Source of the DNA: a virus
Virus record (IMG/VR): IMGVR_UViG_3300020442_003180
Span: 1 to 25,154 of that record
Direction: 5' to 3' (one strand)
DNA: 25,154 bases
Under the pieces are notes generated by a model. It saw only the letters and a list, made by a program, of their open reading frames with translations. It had not been told where the DNA came from and made no database searches. Position numbers and translations under genes: made by a program. This document shows, one piece after another, positions 1 to 7,817 of this stretch; the first letter of the stretch is position 1; every line of letters begins with the position of its first letter.

Positions 1-48
1 TAATACCTTCTGCAACAAGGCAAGTAGTTTTTGCTCGGAAATCCCCAT
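1..48 (-). CDS. Start of an unidentified gene (partial, runs off the left edge)
   Basis: An ATG at 48-46 opens a frame that stays open to the window edge and encodes MGISEQKLLALLQKVL. The ATG shares its A with the TAA stop of the upstream RuvC-like gene (TAATG), the usual arrangement of translationally coupled phage genes, which is the main reason for calling it. Sixteen residues, most of them helix-forming, do not allow a function to be assigned. Confidence 0.55.
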   Translation of the reverse strand, partial: MGISEQKLLALLQKVL

Positions 49-578
49 TAATTGTCAATAGTATACCAATGATACAATGATGCTACGGTTGCGTCTAACA
101 TATCATAGTTCCTTTTATCATAATTTTTTCTACTATTATAGACAATAAATTCAGATAAATCAATAACTTTTTCAAGTTGTTCACGTACAAAAGTCTTGCT
201 ATCTTTGCCTTGTTCACGACTTTTACCGAATACTGTTTTTCTCAATGTTGATACATTTATGTGTTCGATTTTAGACTCATATAATGCTTCTATAACATAA
301 CTTATTACTGCATTGCATTTAGCAAGTTTTACGATTGTTTGTTGACTCGTTCTACCTCCACCATATCCACTCAATGAGTCTTCTATTATTATTATATCAG
401 GTGAATAATCTACTCTGTCAATAGACTTAGCAAAATAATGTGCCTTTGACGTTATGTCGGAGTTTTTACTAATATCAATAAAACCCGCCGATACGACTTT
501 TTTTCTTGAAGTAGAAAAACAATATCCCACAACGGTTGAACTAATATCAAGTCCAAGAGAAATTTGATTTTTAGACAT
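48..578 (-). CDS. RuvC-like (RNase H fold) Holliday-junction resolvase/endonuclease
   Basis: The 176-aa product has the spaced acidic residues of the RuvC/RNase H-fold nuclease family. These are Asp11 in strand 1 (GLDISSTVVGY), Glu66 at the end of a hydrophobic strand (DIIIIEDSLSG), and Asp159 and Asp162 in the last helix (YDMLDATVASLYHW). Enzymes of this family cut branched DNA with metal ions. In a phage such a nuclease could resolve recombination or replication intermediates before packaging, a role T4 gives to the unrelated gp49; that role here is inferred. The length is close to RuvC (about 170 aa). No Shine-Dalgarno sequence precedes the ATG, which overlaps a 14-bp palindrome. The gene follows the structural genes by 37 nt and overlaps the next gene by one base. 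The fold is fairly certain; the exact substrate is not. Confidence 0.8.
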   Translation of the reverse strand: MSKNQISLGLDISSTVVGYCFSTSRKKVVSAGFIDISKNSDITSKAHYFAKSIDRVDYSPDIIIIEDSLSGYGGGRTSQQTIVKLAKCNAVISYVIEALYESKIEHINVSTLRKTVFGKSREQGKDSKTFVREQLEKVIDLSEFIVYNSRKNYDKRNYDMLDATVASLYHWYTIDN

Positions 579-590
579 ACCATATGGTAT
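577..590. other. Perfect 14-bp palindrome at the start codon of the RuvC-like gene
   Basis: ATACCATATGGTAT is its own reverse complement, and its end overlaps the ATG (578-576) of the resolvase-like gene. It could be an operator or could fold weakly in RNA and mask the start, but a single copy is too little to assign a role. Confidence 0.3.
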
Positions 591-615
591 ATCAGTTTTA
601 GCAAAAAATCAACTA

Positions 616-1440
616 CTAAAGTACTCCACGACCATTATTAGCAGCGGATGAAATTTCACTACTATTAAAAGAAGTTTCATATTTTACGGTGTCCATTTTA
701 CGACGAAACGCACTATTATCCGCAACCGGACCTGTCACTTGTACTGGATTACCTCCCCCATAATCAGAATATGTTAACCTTAACCCATCGTCAAATCTTC
801 TTGTAAATCCGGTTATTTTGACTCCGTCAGTTGGCGTGTCATTCATAAAATTAGCACCAGGACCTTTACCGAGACTTGAATCTACTCCAGGAACAGTATA
901 ACCTCCACTGCTTTGTGACTGACGAAATACACTCTTGTCTGCATTATACTCGGTTGGTTCTTTATTGACAGATGGCATACCAGTTGAAAAGTTTCCTCTA
1001 TCTATTCCAATTCTGAATCCAGCCGTGCCTTTAGATCCCGCATCATCCATAAAATTTTGTATAATTGAAGTTCTATCTGCTTTTAAATTCGCAACCCGAC
1101 CGTTGGGTCCTTTACGATAAATTGTGACACCTGCTTGATTTGATGCGTGTTTAATGTCATTTCTAATTGGCTCACCTTTTCCATATGCTCCGGTGGTATC
1201 ACCCTCACGCACCGTATCGTCAAGACCACCACCTTGAAAAGTACCTCCTGCATTTCCTCCACGAGTGCCACCGTAACTGAAGAAATTAGTTCCCTGATCT
1301 CGTTGTGCTTCAAATGTCAATCCGTTTGCCGACCCTCCTGCACTTAATAACAAACTTCCTTTTTCAAATCTCTCTTCAAGACCCATTTGCATTGATGCAC
1401 GGTCTGCTCCACTATTAAAACTTACAGTTTCTTTTGCCAT
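616..1440 (-). CDS. Glycine-rich protein of unknown function, probably virion-associated
   Basis: The ATG at 1440 (MAKETVSFNSG) is preferred over a TTG five codons upstream because GGAG lies at 1453-1450, nine bases before it. The 274-aa product belongs to no family I recognise. It is rich in Gly, Ser, Asn, Thr and Asp, has almost no long hydrophobic stretch, no cysteine, no membrane segment and no signal peptide. A Gly-rich segment lies near residues 50-75 (YGGTRGGNAGGTFQGGG). Several short stretches have the form of a phenylalanine or arginine followed by small polar residues, as in extended fibrous or unstructured coat proteins. It follows the 1356-aa propeller protein, has its own 49-nt leader with an AT-rich element, and precedes the nuclease gene. 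A structural or internal virion role is inferred from position and composition only. Confidence 0.75.
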   Translation of the reverse strand: MAKETVSFNSGADRASMQMGLEERFEKGSLLLSAGGSANGLTFEAQRDQGTNFFSYGGTRGGNAGGTFQGGGLDDTVREGDTTGAYGKGEPIRNDIKHASNQAGVTIYRKGPNGRVANLKADRTSIIQNFMDDAGSKGTAGFRIGIDRGNFSTGMPSVNKEPTEYNADKSVFRQSQSSGGYTVPGVDSSLGKGPGANFMNDTPTDGVKITGFTRRFDDGLRLTYSDYGGGNPVQVTGPVADNSAFRRKMDTVKYETSFNSSEISSAANNGRGVL

Positions 1441-1449
1441 ATTTTTTTT

Positions 1450-1453
1450 CTCC
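1450..1453 (-). promoter_or_regulatory. Ribosome binding site deciding the start of the 274-aa gene
   Basis: GGAG on the minus strand, followed by an A-rich nine-base spacer and ATG at 1440. It supports the ATG over the in-frame TTG at 1455. Confidence 0.65.
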
Positions 1454-1489
1454 AATTATTAATTTTAATATAAATATAAGATACAATCA
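1454..1489 (-). promoter_or_regulatory. AT-rich gap with TATAAATAT/ATATTTATA element (putative promoter region)
   Basis: The gap between the 1356-aa and 274-aa genes holds TATAAATAT on the plus strand at 1469-1477, read as ATATTTATA in the direction of the genes. The same element recurs in four other gaps of this cluster. Its orientation is opposite to a T4 late promoter (TATAAATA on the sense strand), so a promoter role is a guess. No terminator hairpin is visible. Confidence 0.35.
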
Positions 1490-4400
1490 CTAACCGTCGT
1501 ATTTTACTAAAAAATTTATAGGATAACTGTCAGTAATTTTCACAGGTCGGCCTAGTTTTGCAACACCAACCAAAGAAAGACCATCGTATAATCCAATAGT
1601 TGTTACATGGGGTTTTAGGGAATCGAGGTTTTTTCCGTGTTTAATAAGTCTTTCTAAACTTTTAAACTTTGTAAAATTTTCCAAAATTTTAACTCCATTT
1701 TGTTTTCCCGTCATCTTATCTAAAAAATTAATTATATCGTTTGCAACTCTCCTCTTCGAGTTTTTATTTATTAAACCTTTTATTAGTTCAATTCCAGAGT
1801 TACCTCTAAAATACCTTACAATGAGTTTAGCATCAAGTGAATCTTGTACTCCATCCTGATTAATATCAAATAAGTTTTCTTTTTTGAGACTCAATAAATA
1901 AGGTTTGCATAATTCATATTCACTTAACTCCACATTATTTGACTCAGTTATAAAAAATTTTAAAATCGCATCCTCTGATTCAGTCATTAATATATCTGCG
2001 TTTGGCCAAGAAGAATCTTGCTCCATTACTATACCACCTTCAATTTCAGATTCACTTATAGCGTGGGATGGTTCATTTATTGTAAATTCTGTTAAAAATT
2101 TAAATATATAAATTAAATCTATAATATCAAATTTTCCATCTTTATTGACATCATATGGTATATCGTCTCTTATTACAGATGTTGGGTTTGTACTTACATT
2201 AAACTCATGTGGTTCTACTTTACACAGTATTTCGGTTTCAAATAAAGTGTGACTTCCTTTAAAAGTTAAGTCATATCCTGATTTTCCACTCTGTTTCATA
2301 AATAATTTCATATACGATTCACTTAAGTCATTTAAGACAATAATACCGTTCTTGTAAAAAATATTTCCTATTTGAGTTTTACGATTTTCAATTATCGTGG
2401 GAGAATCATATACCATGATGTGGCCAAATTTATTAGATAATTTGTCGTTATCGTTTTTATGTCTATAAATGTGTTTATCATAGTAAGAAAATAAACTCTG
2501 AGATGTACTTAAATTCACTGAGTCACTTGAAAAGGTTACAATCTCATAAAAAGGGAAACATCCGTTAATCGGACTTCCTGCATATGCAAAGTGGGGTGTT
2601 AGAGTTACACTATAACCAAACTGATGTCTAGCTGATAATTTATTTTTCGTTGATACTAAAGTTTTTAATAAATTGGGCTGTGTTTCATCTAATCTAAAAA
2701 AATGCACCTTGCCCTGTGTTAGATTGATTTGTTCATCTCCGACTTTCATAGACTCTTCCACAGAAGTTGATGTACCGATGAAGTAATCATCTATTTTTAA
2801 ATTTGAGTTTTCGTCATAATAAAAATTACTCATATCAATTGAGTGAGCACCTACCATTAATGTATTTTCATACAGAGATATAGAATGACCAAATCTATAT
2901 GTAAATTCTTCCTCTTGATCAATGGCAGAGTATATTTTATATAAAAATTTTAAGTCGTTGGTTTTTTCATATAAATAAACCGTACCTGCTTCGTTGTGTA
3001 TTATTTCATTTTTATAGGTACGATCAATTGAATCTCCAATTGCTACAAATCTTTCATTTACATCAATTGATATTCCAAATTTATTTTGTTCAGGTGGAAT
3101 ATATTGATAAGGATATAATACACTCTTTGTTCTATCTTTTGTTTCATATACACTCTCAATATTATTACTCAACGACCATATGCTTTTTTTTGTTATTTTA
3201 TTTATAAGATTCCACTCGTCTTTACAATTACCCGTGCCATATTCATAAACATATACTATTTGTTTTTTGGATGAGGGTGTTCCTACATATAGTTTATCAT
3301 GTGAAAGTTTTACAGTCTCTCCAAATTTTTCAAAATCTTCATCGGGATCACCAAAAATACAATCGATTAATTCCCATGTAGTATCACCAATTGCAAAATC
3401 AGGTGTTTCGGTATAATCGTGAGGTTTGTATCCAGAGTCAAAATCTTTGATTTCGTCTTTAATTGTAGCATCAACAGACATTCCTTCTCCATTAAACGTA
3501 TACAAATCAACAAGACAATCACCACTTTCTACAAATTCAATATTACCCGATATACAATTTTCATAACCTACGGTGTCTATACTTCCAGAAACCACTTCAC
3601 GTTCAGGTGTAGTAGACTCTATTACACATCCAGATATGATATTATACCACCACTCAGTAGTTGGTTCTGAAAGTGTTCCTGACTCAATACATCCGGACAT
3701 AAATAAATTACCAGAGTTTAATATTGATCCTGACATTAAACTTCCTGTTAATAATGATCCTGACATTAAATTTCCAGACTCAATGCATCCCGTCAAAAGA
3801 TTTCCAGATACAATACTACCCGAAACCAATCTATCAGGTACAATATGAGTAACCAAGTCACCACCTATTTTAATTGTTTCTACACTACCCGATTGATAAG
3901 TTCCCGAGTCACATATTTTTTCGTTACCAATAAATCCAGATTCATTAAATCCCCCCAATGTAGCTCCGTCTGGTATTAGACTCTTTACTTTCCAACGAGT
4001 TGTGTTTTTATTTATTTTTCTCAAAGTTTCTCCAGATGGATATCCAATTCTTTTATTTTTTTCAATATCATAAAAATAACCTTCCGGTACATCAGTCAAT
4101 CTTATCCAAGAACTACTTTTTGTTCTTTTAGTTTTTTTAAAAATATATACAACACCCGAACCATTCATAGCATTAGGAGCACCTATTGCCATTCTATCTG
4201 AGTCAATAGATATTGATTCACCAAAATCTGTATTTGGAATGCCTTCTAATATATTTATTAACCCCCAATTATCCGTTCCTCCTTTATTTTTTTCGTAGAT
4301 GAATACATGGCCAGTTCTGTGTTCGTCTGGTGTGCCTCTAATGTGACTTCTTGGAGAACCAATTGCACATATAGTTTCATCTATTTGCAATGAATTTCCA

Positions 4401-5560
4401 AACTGATCATTCAAAGAATAATCCGACCCAAGTAATACATCACTTATTTCTTTAAGTAATAGGTCATTGTGGTCTTGTCGCATCTCAAGTGCGAGTCCAT
4501 TTTGACTAAAAGGACAATAAAACTTTTTAAGACATCTAAATTTTTTATTTTGTTCGTCATGTTTGAACAAAGTTGCACTTCCCGACTGAGATTCGTCCAC
4601 GGCTGATTCGTCCACAGGTGAACCTACTAAAATATATTTATTATTTGAAGCTGATGTTTTTCCAAAACTATATGGATTATCAGTTTTTATTTCACCCTCT
4701 CCACACACAGCATCCTCATATCTAATTTTATTTATTTCCGAAAATGTATAATCATCTGTTATTAGGTTTGTATAACCATCATCTTTAATTTTAATTGTAT
4801 CAAACGGTGAACTATTATCTATAATTTCTAATGAATTTGGTTTTATTTTATCTCCAAAGTTTTTTTGTGATATTTCAATTACGGTAATCTTATCATCAAG
4901 TACCCGTCTTTCAAGCCTACGACCAGAATAAAAATCACCTTGGTCTATATCCTCTATAACAGTTGGATCATGGTATTCTGCACTTTCTACACCGAATAGC
5001 ATTAGAGGGTTTTTTATATTTAGTTTTTTATTGTTTGTGTGATCAAAGTGTTCTACAAAATAGTCGTTATAAAACAAGTGTTTTACATTGTTGTATATAA
5101 GTCTCTGATATGAACCATCCCAGTTTGTTGGTTCTTTTTTTGAATTATATCTCTTATGTTCAGTTGGATAAAAAGTACCATTTACATTATTACCTTCACG
5201 TGAAATGAGTTTTAATTTATTCCCCTTGTCTAATTTTATTTCTTCAGAAGCAGTTTGACTTCCATCTTCGCACAAGACAACATTGTCATTTTTTATTTTT
5301 TCAATTATATACTCTTTATATTCTAAAAATTCTAATCCACATACATTTATTTCACCATAACCATTCTTATTTAGAATCTCAGAGACCGAATTACACGTCA
5401 AATTAGAATAAAGTATCTCTGATGTTTTTTTTGATTTTATTTCATATATATCGTGTTCAATTAATAATGAGTCAAGACTATCAATTGTAGAATACTTCCA
5501 CCGTTTAAATGCAGTAAACGGCCGTACAGTTTTGTCAGAACTTTTAATTCTTTTTATCAT
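1490..5560 (-). CDS. Large virion protein with FG-GAP beta-propeller, Ser-Gly repeat and dockerin-like calcium loops
   Basis: The 1356-aa product is modular. Residues 1-290 form a unique N-terminal region. From about 297 to 1060 there are some eight FG-GAP-like motifs of the form FGxSIxxxxxxxxxGxP followed by GxVYIFxK (near 297, 387, 445, 745, 827, 888, 980, 1043), as in integrin-type beta-propellers. The propeller is split between the third and fourth motifs by an insert with Ser-Gly repeats (about 548-680). Two perfect dockerin/EF-hand-type loops follow, DVNKDGKFDIID near 1136 and DINQDGVQDSLD near 1232, each with a helix behind it. The last 40 residues (TTIGLYDGLSLVGVAKLGRP) match the end of the neighbouring 492-aa protein. 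There is no signal peptide. FG-GAP propellers and dockerins act in adhesion and protein docking, so a peripheral baseplate or host-binding part is likely. The ATG lacks a Shine-Dalgarno sequence. Confidence 0.85.
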   Translation of the reverse strand: MIKRIKSSDKTVRPFTAFKRWKYSTIDSLDSLLIEHDIYEIKSKKTSEILYSNLTCNSVSEILNKNGYGEINVCGLEFLEYKEYIIEKIKNDNVVLCEDGSQTASEEIKLDKGNKLKLISREGNNVNGTFYPTEHKRYNSKKEPTNWDGSYQRLIYNNVKHLFYNDYFVEHFDHTNNKKLNIKNPLMLFGVESAEYHDPTVIEDIDQGDFYSGRRLERRVLDDKITVIEISQKNFGDKIKPNSLEIIDNSSPFDTIKIKDDGYTNLITDDYTFSEINKIRYEDAVCGEGEIKTDNPYSFGKTSASNNKYILVGSPVDESAVDESQSGSATLFKHDEQNKKFRCLKKFYCPFSQNGLALEMRQDHNDLLLKEISDVLLGSDYSLNDQFGNSLQIDETICAIGSPRSHIRGTPDEHRTGHVFIYEKNKGGTDNWGLINILEGIPNTDFGESISIDSDRMAIGAPNAMNGSGVVYIFKKTKRTKSSSWIRLTDVPEGYFYDIEKNKRIGYPSGETLRKINKNTTRWKVKSLIPDGATLGGFNESGFIGNEKICDSGTYQSGSVETIKIGGDLVTHIVPDRLVSGSIVSGNLLTGCIESGNLMSGSLLTGSLMSGSILNSGNLFMSGCIESGTLSEPTTEWWYNIISGCVIESTTPEREVVSGSIDTVGYENCISGNIEFVESGDCLVDLYTFNGEGMSVDATIKDEIKDFDSGYKPHDYTETPDFAIGDTTWELIDCIFGDPDEDFEKFGETVKLSHDKLYVGTPSSKKQIVYVYEYGTGNCKDEWNLINKITKKSIWSLSNNIESVYETKDRTKSVLYPYQYIPPEQNKFGISIDVNERFVAIGDSIDRTYKNEIIHNEAGTVYLYEKTNDLKFLYKIYSAIDQEEEFTYRFGHSISLYENTLMVGAHSIDMSNFYYDENSNLKIDDYFIGTSTSVEESMKVGDEQINLTQGKVHFFRLDETQPNLLKTLVSTKNKLSARHQFGYSVTLTPHFAYAGSPINGCFPFYEIVTFSSDSVNLSTSQSLFSYYDKHIYRHKNDNDKLSNKFGHIMVYDSPTIIENRKTQIGNIFYKNGIIVLNDLSESYMKLFMKQSGKSGYDLTFKGSHTLFETEILCKVEPHEFNVSTNPTSVIRDDIPYDVNKDGKFDIIDLIYIFKFLTEFTINEPSHAISESEIEGGIVMEQDSSWPNADILMTESEDAILKFFITESNNVELSEYELCKPYLLSLKKENLFDINQDGVQDSLDAKLIVRYFRGNSGIELIKGLINKNSKRRVANDIINFLDKMTGKQNGVKILENFTKFKSLERLIKHGKNLDSLKPHVTTIGLYDGLSLVGVAKLGRPVKITDSYPINFLVKYDG
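3670..3835 (-). repeat. Ser-Gly pentapeptide-like repeat inside the FG-GAP protein
   Basis: About ten near-consecutive five-residue units of the form G-[NSC]-[LI]-x-[ST] are encoded, for example SGNLMSGSLLTGSLMSGS. Small residue, polar residue, aliphatic residue at period five resembles pentapeptide-repeat beta-helices. The DNA shows traces of duplication: a 16-bp direct repeat (tgatcctgacattaaa) at 3725-3740 and 3755-3770, 30 bp (two units) apart, and a related pair beginning at 3681 and 3777. Confidence 0.7.
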
Positions 5561-5602
5561 GTAGATATATAAATATATTTTTCGTAAAAAAAATATAAAG
5601 AA
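5561..5602 (-). promoter_or_regulatory. AT-rich gap with TATAAATAT/ATATTTATA element (putative promoter region)
   Basis: TATAAATAT is on the plus strand at 5568-5576, seven bases from the ATG of the 1356-aa gene. The gap is almost entirely A+T and has no Shine-Dalgarno sequence or hairpin. If this is a promoter for the minus-strand gene, the mRNA would have a very short leader. Confidence 0.35.
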
Positions 5603-7081
5603 TTAAAAATCTAATTTTACTTTTATCAAAGCCTCTGAGTCAAATGTCTTAAGTATAGGTCTACTTGTCTTAGCTACTGCCACAAGTTCATTGTCACTGT
5701 TATACAGTCCAATTGTCGTTATGTATACTCGTGGGTCTTCTATAAATGTATTGTGTCTTATTCTTCCTAAATAGTTATCCACATCGGCATTAGCACGGGC
5801 TGCAAGTGTCCTTGCTTCATACCCTTGGTATACAAACGAAGGGTTGTTGCTATAATTAAAATCAGTATTTTTAATTCTTATAAAGTAATGCTTTGAGGGA
5901 ACAATCTCGGTACTACGACATTCAAATTTTCTACCCATCCTCAATGCATTAAAAAGTTTACGGAAGTTTTGATAGTTTCTATCACCACCCGCCCGTTGGA
6001 GTCGTTTTTGATTTACACCACCTTCGTTCCATGTATTTGAGTCGTTTATATTATTAACACTACCCGAGTCTGATGTAAACTCCTCAACACTTGCACTTAC
6101 TCCCTCTGCATCGTATGATGGATTTATATCACCAAACCAAGCAAATCTTGCACCTTCGTTTTCTTCTTTTATATAGGTTGATGGTATTGAGTTTCCAAGT
6201 TCCTTATACTTGACTACTGCGTTATCAAGTCCAATACACAATTGATCAGAAATCGCACGGGTATTTAAAACTATAATACCAAGATCGGGATAAACTAAGC
6301 CAAACCCAAGACTTTTTTCAGGCGAATATCTTATATCGTATCCAGATGAATCCACTGCGTTTTCGGGTTCCGATGTCATTCTGATTATATCAGAGTCATC
6401 ATTGTTATATCTATCTGAATTTTGTGTTTTTACTAAATCAAAAACTCTACCAAACTGAGGTGATGATGAAACATAATTTAAGGATGTTCCAAAAACACTT
6501 GCATCCTGAAATGCAACTCTGTAGTTTATTTCTTCATTTACAGAAACTCCAAGGGAAAACAAAAAATTTCCTTCATCAATTTTTTCTTTCATTCTTGATG
6601 TAGAAAAATTAATAAAATGACAATAATCTGCATCGTATCCCACAAATGAATTATTTACTTTTCTCGTAAATGTAAACCTTTTATCATCCGGATTTAATAA
6701 TATATTTTTATATTGTGAATATACATTTTTTGTAATTTGTGGAGTTTTATTATTAAATGCTGAGTTTAGTGGACTTCCATATCCGTTTATATGACCATAC
6801 GACAGAGAAAATTGTTGTTTTGAGTTTTGATTTAAAAGTCCTGCAATATAGACCTCCTCGTGATATACATCCATGTAGTAATCTTCTTTTTTTGGACTTG
6901 TCCAGTTTTCATATATTTCATCAGCAGAGGTTGCACTCGATAAAGGTGTAGTTTGATTCTCTTCATCAAAAAAGAATTCAGTCAATTCAGAGGGGTTATC
7001 TCCACTGAATAACCCATCGTGTATTGATGTGACCCGTCCAGATACGGTATCAGTTGATTCGAGTTCTTTAAAAATTGCCAC
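5603..7081 (-). CDS. Tail/baseplate structural protein, unnamed family
   Basis: The 492-aa product starts with GTG (MAIFKELESTD), with AGG about nine bases upstream, two bases after the stop of the 221-aa gene, so the two are almost certainly co-translated. It is soluble, with no membrane segment or signal peptide. A central segment (HFINFSTSRMKEKIDEGNF, about residues 160-180) resembles in spacing ITVIEISQKNFGDKIKPNS in the 1356-aa protein. The C-terminal 40 residues (TTIGLYNSDNELVAVAKTSR and following) are clearly related to the end of that protein. I infer that both are attached to the virion by the same type of terminal module. As far as I recall, comparable proteins occur beside baseplate genes in uncultured T4-like phages, but no T4 equivalent is recognisable, so the exact place in the tail is open. 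Confidence 0.8.
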   Translation of the reverse strand: MAIFKELESTDTVSGRVTSIHDGLFSGDNPSELTEFFFDEENQTTPLSSATSADEIYENWTSPKKEDYYMDVYHEEVYIAGLLNQNSKQQFSLSYGHINGYGSPLNSAFNNKTPQITKNVYSQYKNILLNPDDKRFTFTRKVNNSFVGYDADYCHFINFSTSRMKEKIDEGNFLFSLGVSVNEEINYRVAFQDASVFGTSLNYVSSSPQFGRVFDLVKTQNSDRYNNDDSDIIRMTSEPENAVDSSGYDIRYSPEKSLGFGLVYPDLGIIVLNTRAISDQLCIGLDNAVVKYKELGNSIPSTYIKEENEGARFAWFGDINPSYDAEGVSASVEEFTSDSGSVNNINDSNTWNEGGVNQKRLQRAGGDRNYQNFRKLFNALRMGRKFECRSTEIVPSKHYFIRIKNTDFNYSNNPSFVYQGYEARTLAARANADVDNYLGRIRHNTFIEDPRVYITTIGLYNSDNELVAVAKTSRPILKTFDSEALIKVKLDF

Positions 7082-7083
7082 GA

Positions 7084-7749
7084 TTAATAACCTATATTTC
7101 CTGACTCCGAAATGCCCTCAAGTGGTTCTGCCAAAACATTTACAGGAATTGTTATTGATCCCCCACTTTCATTTCCGATAATTGTTAAATTTGCTCCCAC
7201 GTTTCTTGTTATAGATGGATTTACTCTAAATTCAAATGTCAACCCAACGGCTGTTTGAGCAAATGTACTTGCCGTGTCTCCAAGAAATATAGAAGTATTT
7301 TCACCAACAGACGCATCAACTCCACTACCAGTTATAGTACCAACCTCTCTATTTGACAAAACGGCAGTATAACCGAGTTGTGTGTTGTAGACTGGATTTG
7401 TTGTAGGATTTAATGTAACTACTCCGTTGTAATCTTTATCCAATGTAATGCTCTGCTGTCCAAGTTTTATCACGGGTATATATTGAGTTCCAGGAGGCAA
7501 TGTTACAAGTTTGTACTTCAGTGATTGTGATTCGTCTGTCAATGGTTCAAATACAGGAGTATTTCTCAAAGCAAGATCAAAAAACTGAGATCCATCAGGA
7601 TGCTCAGAGTCATAAAGTGTGTAATCTATTTCATCGTCTGCAAGTGCAAAACTCGTAATATTTAGTCCTCGGTCTGACGCAAGTAGTTCTCTACCACGTT
7701 TTGTTAGAACTGCTTCAACCGTTATTGTTTCGTTATTTAAGTAACCCAT
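7084..7749 (-). CDS. Putative tail/baseplate structural protein (MGYLNN-type)
   Basis: The 221-aa product begins MGYLNNETITVEAVLTKRGR and continues with ITSFALADDEIDYTLYDSEH. I recall this N-terminal pattern from unnamed structural proteins next to baseplate genes of environmental T4-like phages; no search was possible. The first 80 residues are mixed alpha/beta. The rest is rich in Thr, Val, Gly and Asn and looks like a beta-sandwich of the Ig or tail-decoration kind (about residues 130-215). No catalytic motif, cysteine or membrane segment is seen. It is the first gene after the largest intergenic gap, which contains a match to the T4 late promoter, and it overlaps functionally with the 492-aa gene two bases downstream. 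A structural function is inferred from context. Confidence 0.8.
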   Translation of the reverse strand: MGYLNNETITVEAVLTKRGRELLASDRGLNITSFALADDEIDYTLYDSEHPDGSQFFDLALRNTPVFEPLTDESQSLKYKLVTLPPGTQYIPVIKLGQQSITLDKDYNGVVTLNPTTNPVYNTQLGYTAVLSNREVGTITGSGVDASVGENTSIFLGDTASTFAQTAVGLTFEFRVNPSITRNVGANLTIIGNESGGSITIPVNVLAEPLEGISESGNIGY

Positions 7750-7785
7750 GCTAATAATATATATATTTTTTAGTAAGTTTTAGAA

Positions 7786-7799
7786 TATAAATATTTATA
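7786..7799 (-). promoter_or_regulatory. Candidate late promoter, TATAAATA in a 14-bp palindrome
   Basis: TATAAATATTTATA is palindromic, so it presents the T4 late promoter box TATAAATA on the minus strand (7799-7792) about 43 bases before the ATG of the 221-aa gene. It is the only gap in which the exact box has the sense orientation. A gp55-like sigma factor, the type that reads this box, is encoded in the window. The surrounding 68-nt gap (7750-7817) is otherwise featureless A+T. Confidence 0.5.
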
Positions 7800-7817
7800 T
7801 AAATAAAAAATAGTTCT

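Noticed and set aside
579-615. Rho-independent terminator after the structural genes
   Set aside because: The only inverted repeat is AT-rich, has no loop and no following U-run on the minus strand.
935-1347. Small open frames on either strand within the 274-aa gene
   Set aside because: They overlap a longer gene with a good ribosome site and have no recognisable product.
1453-1455. TTG as start of the 274-aa protein
   Set aside because: GGAG overlaps this codon and is correctly placed for the ATG at 1440.
3195-3202. TATAAATA late promoter box inside the 1356-aa gene
   Set aside because: It is within coding sequence far from a gene start, and such strings are expected by chance at this A+T content.
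1490-5560. Diversity-generating retroelement target in the adhesion proteins
   Set aside because: No reverse transcriptase or template repeat is in the window, and the repeat in the gene is better explained by tandem duplication.
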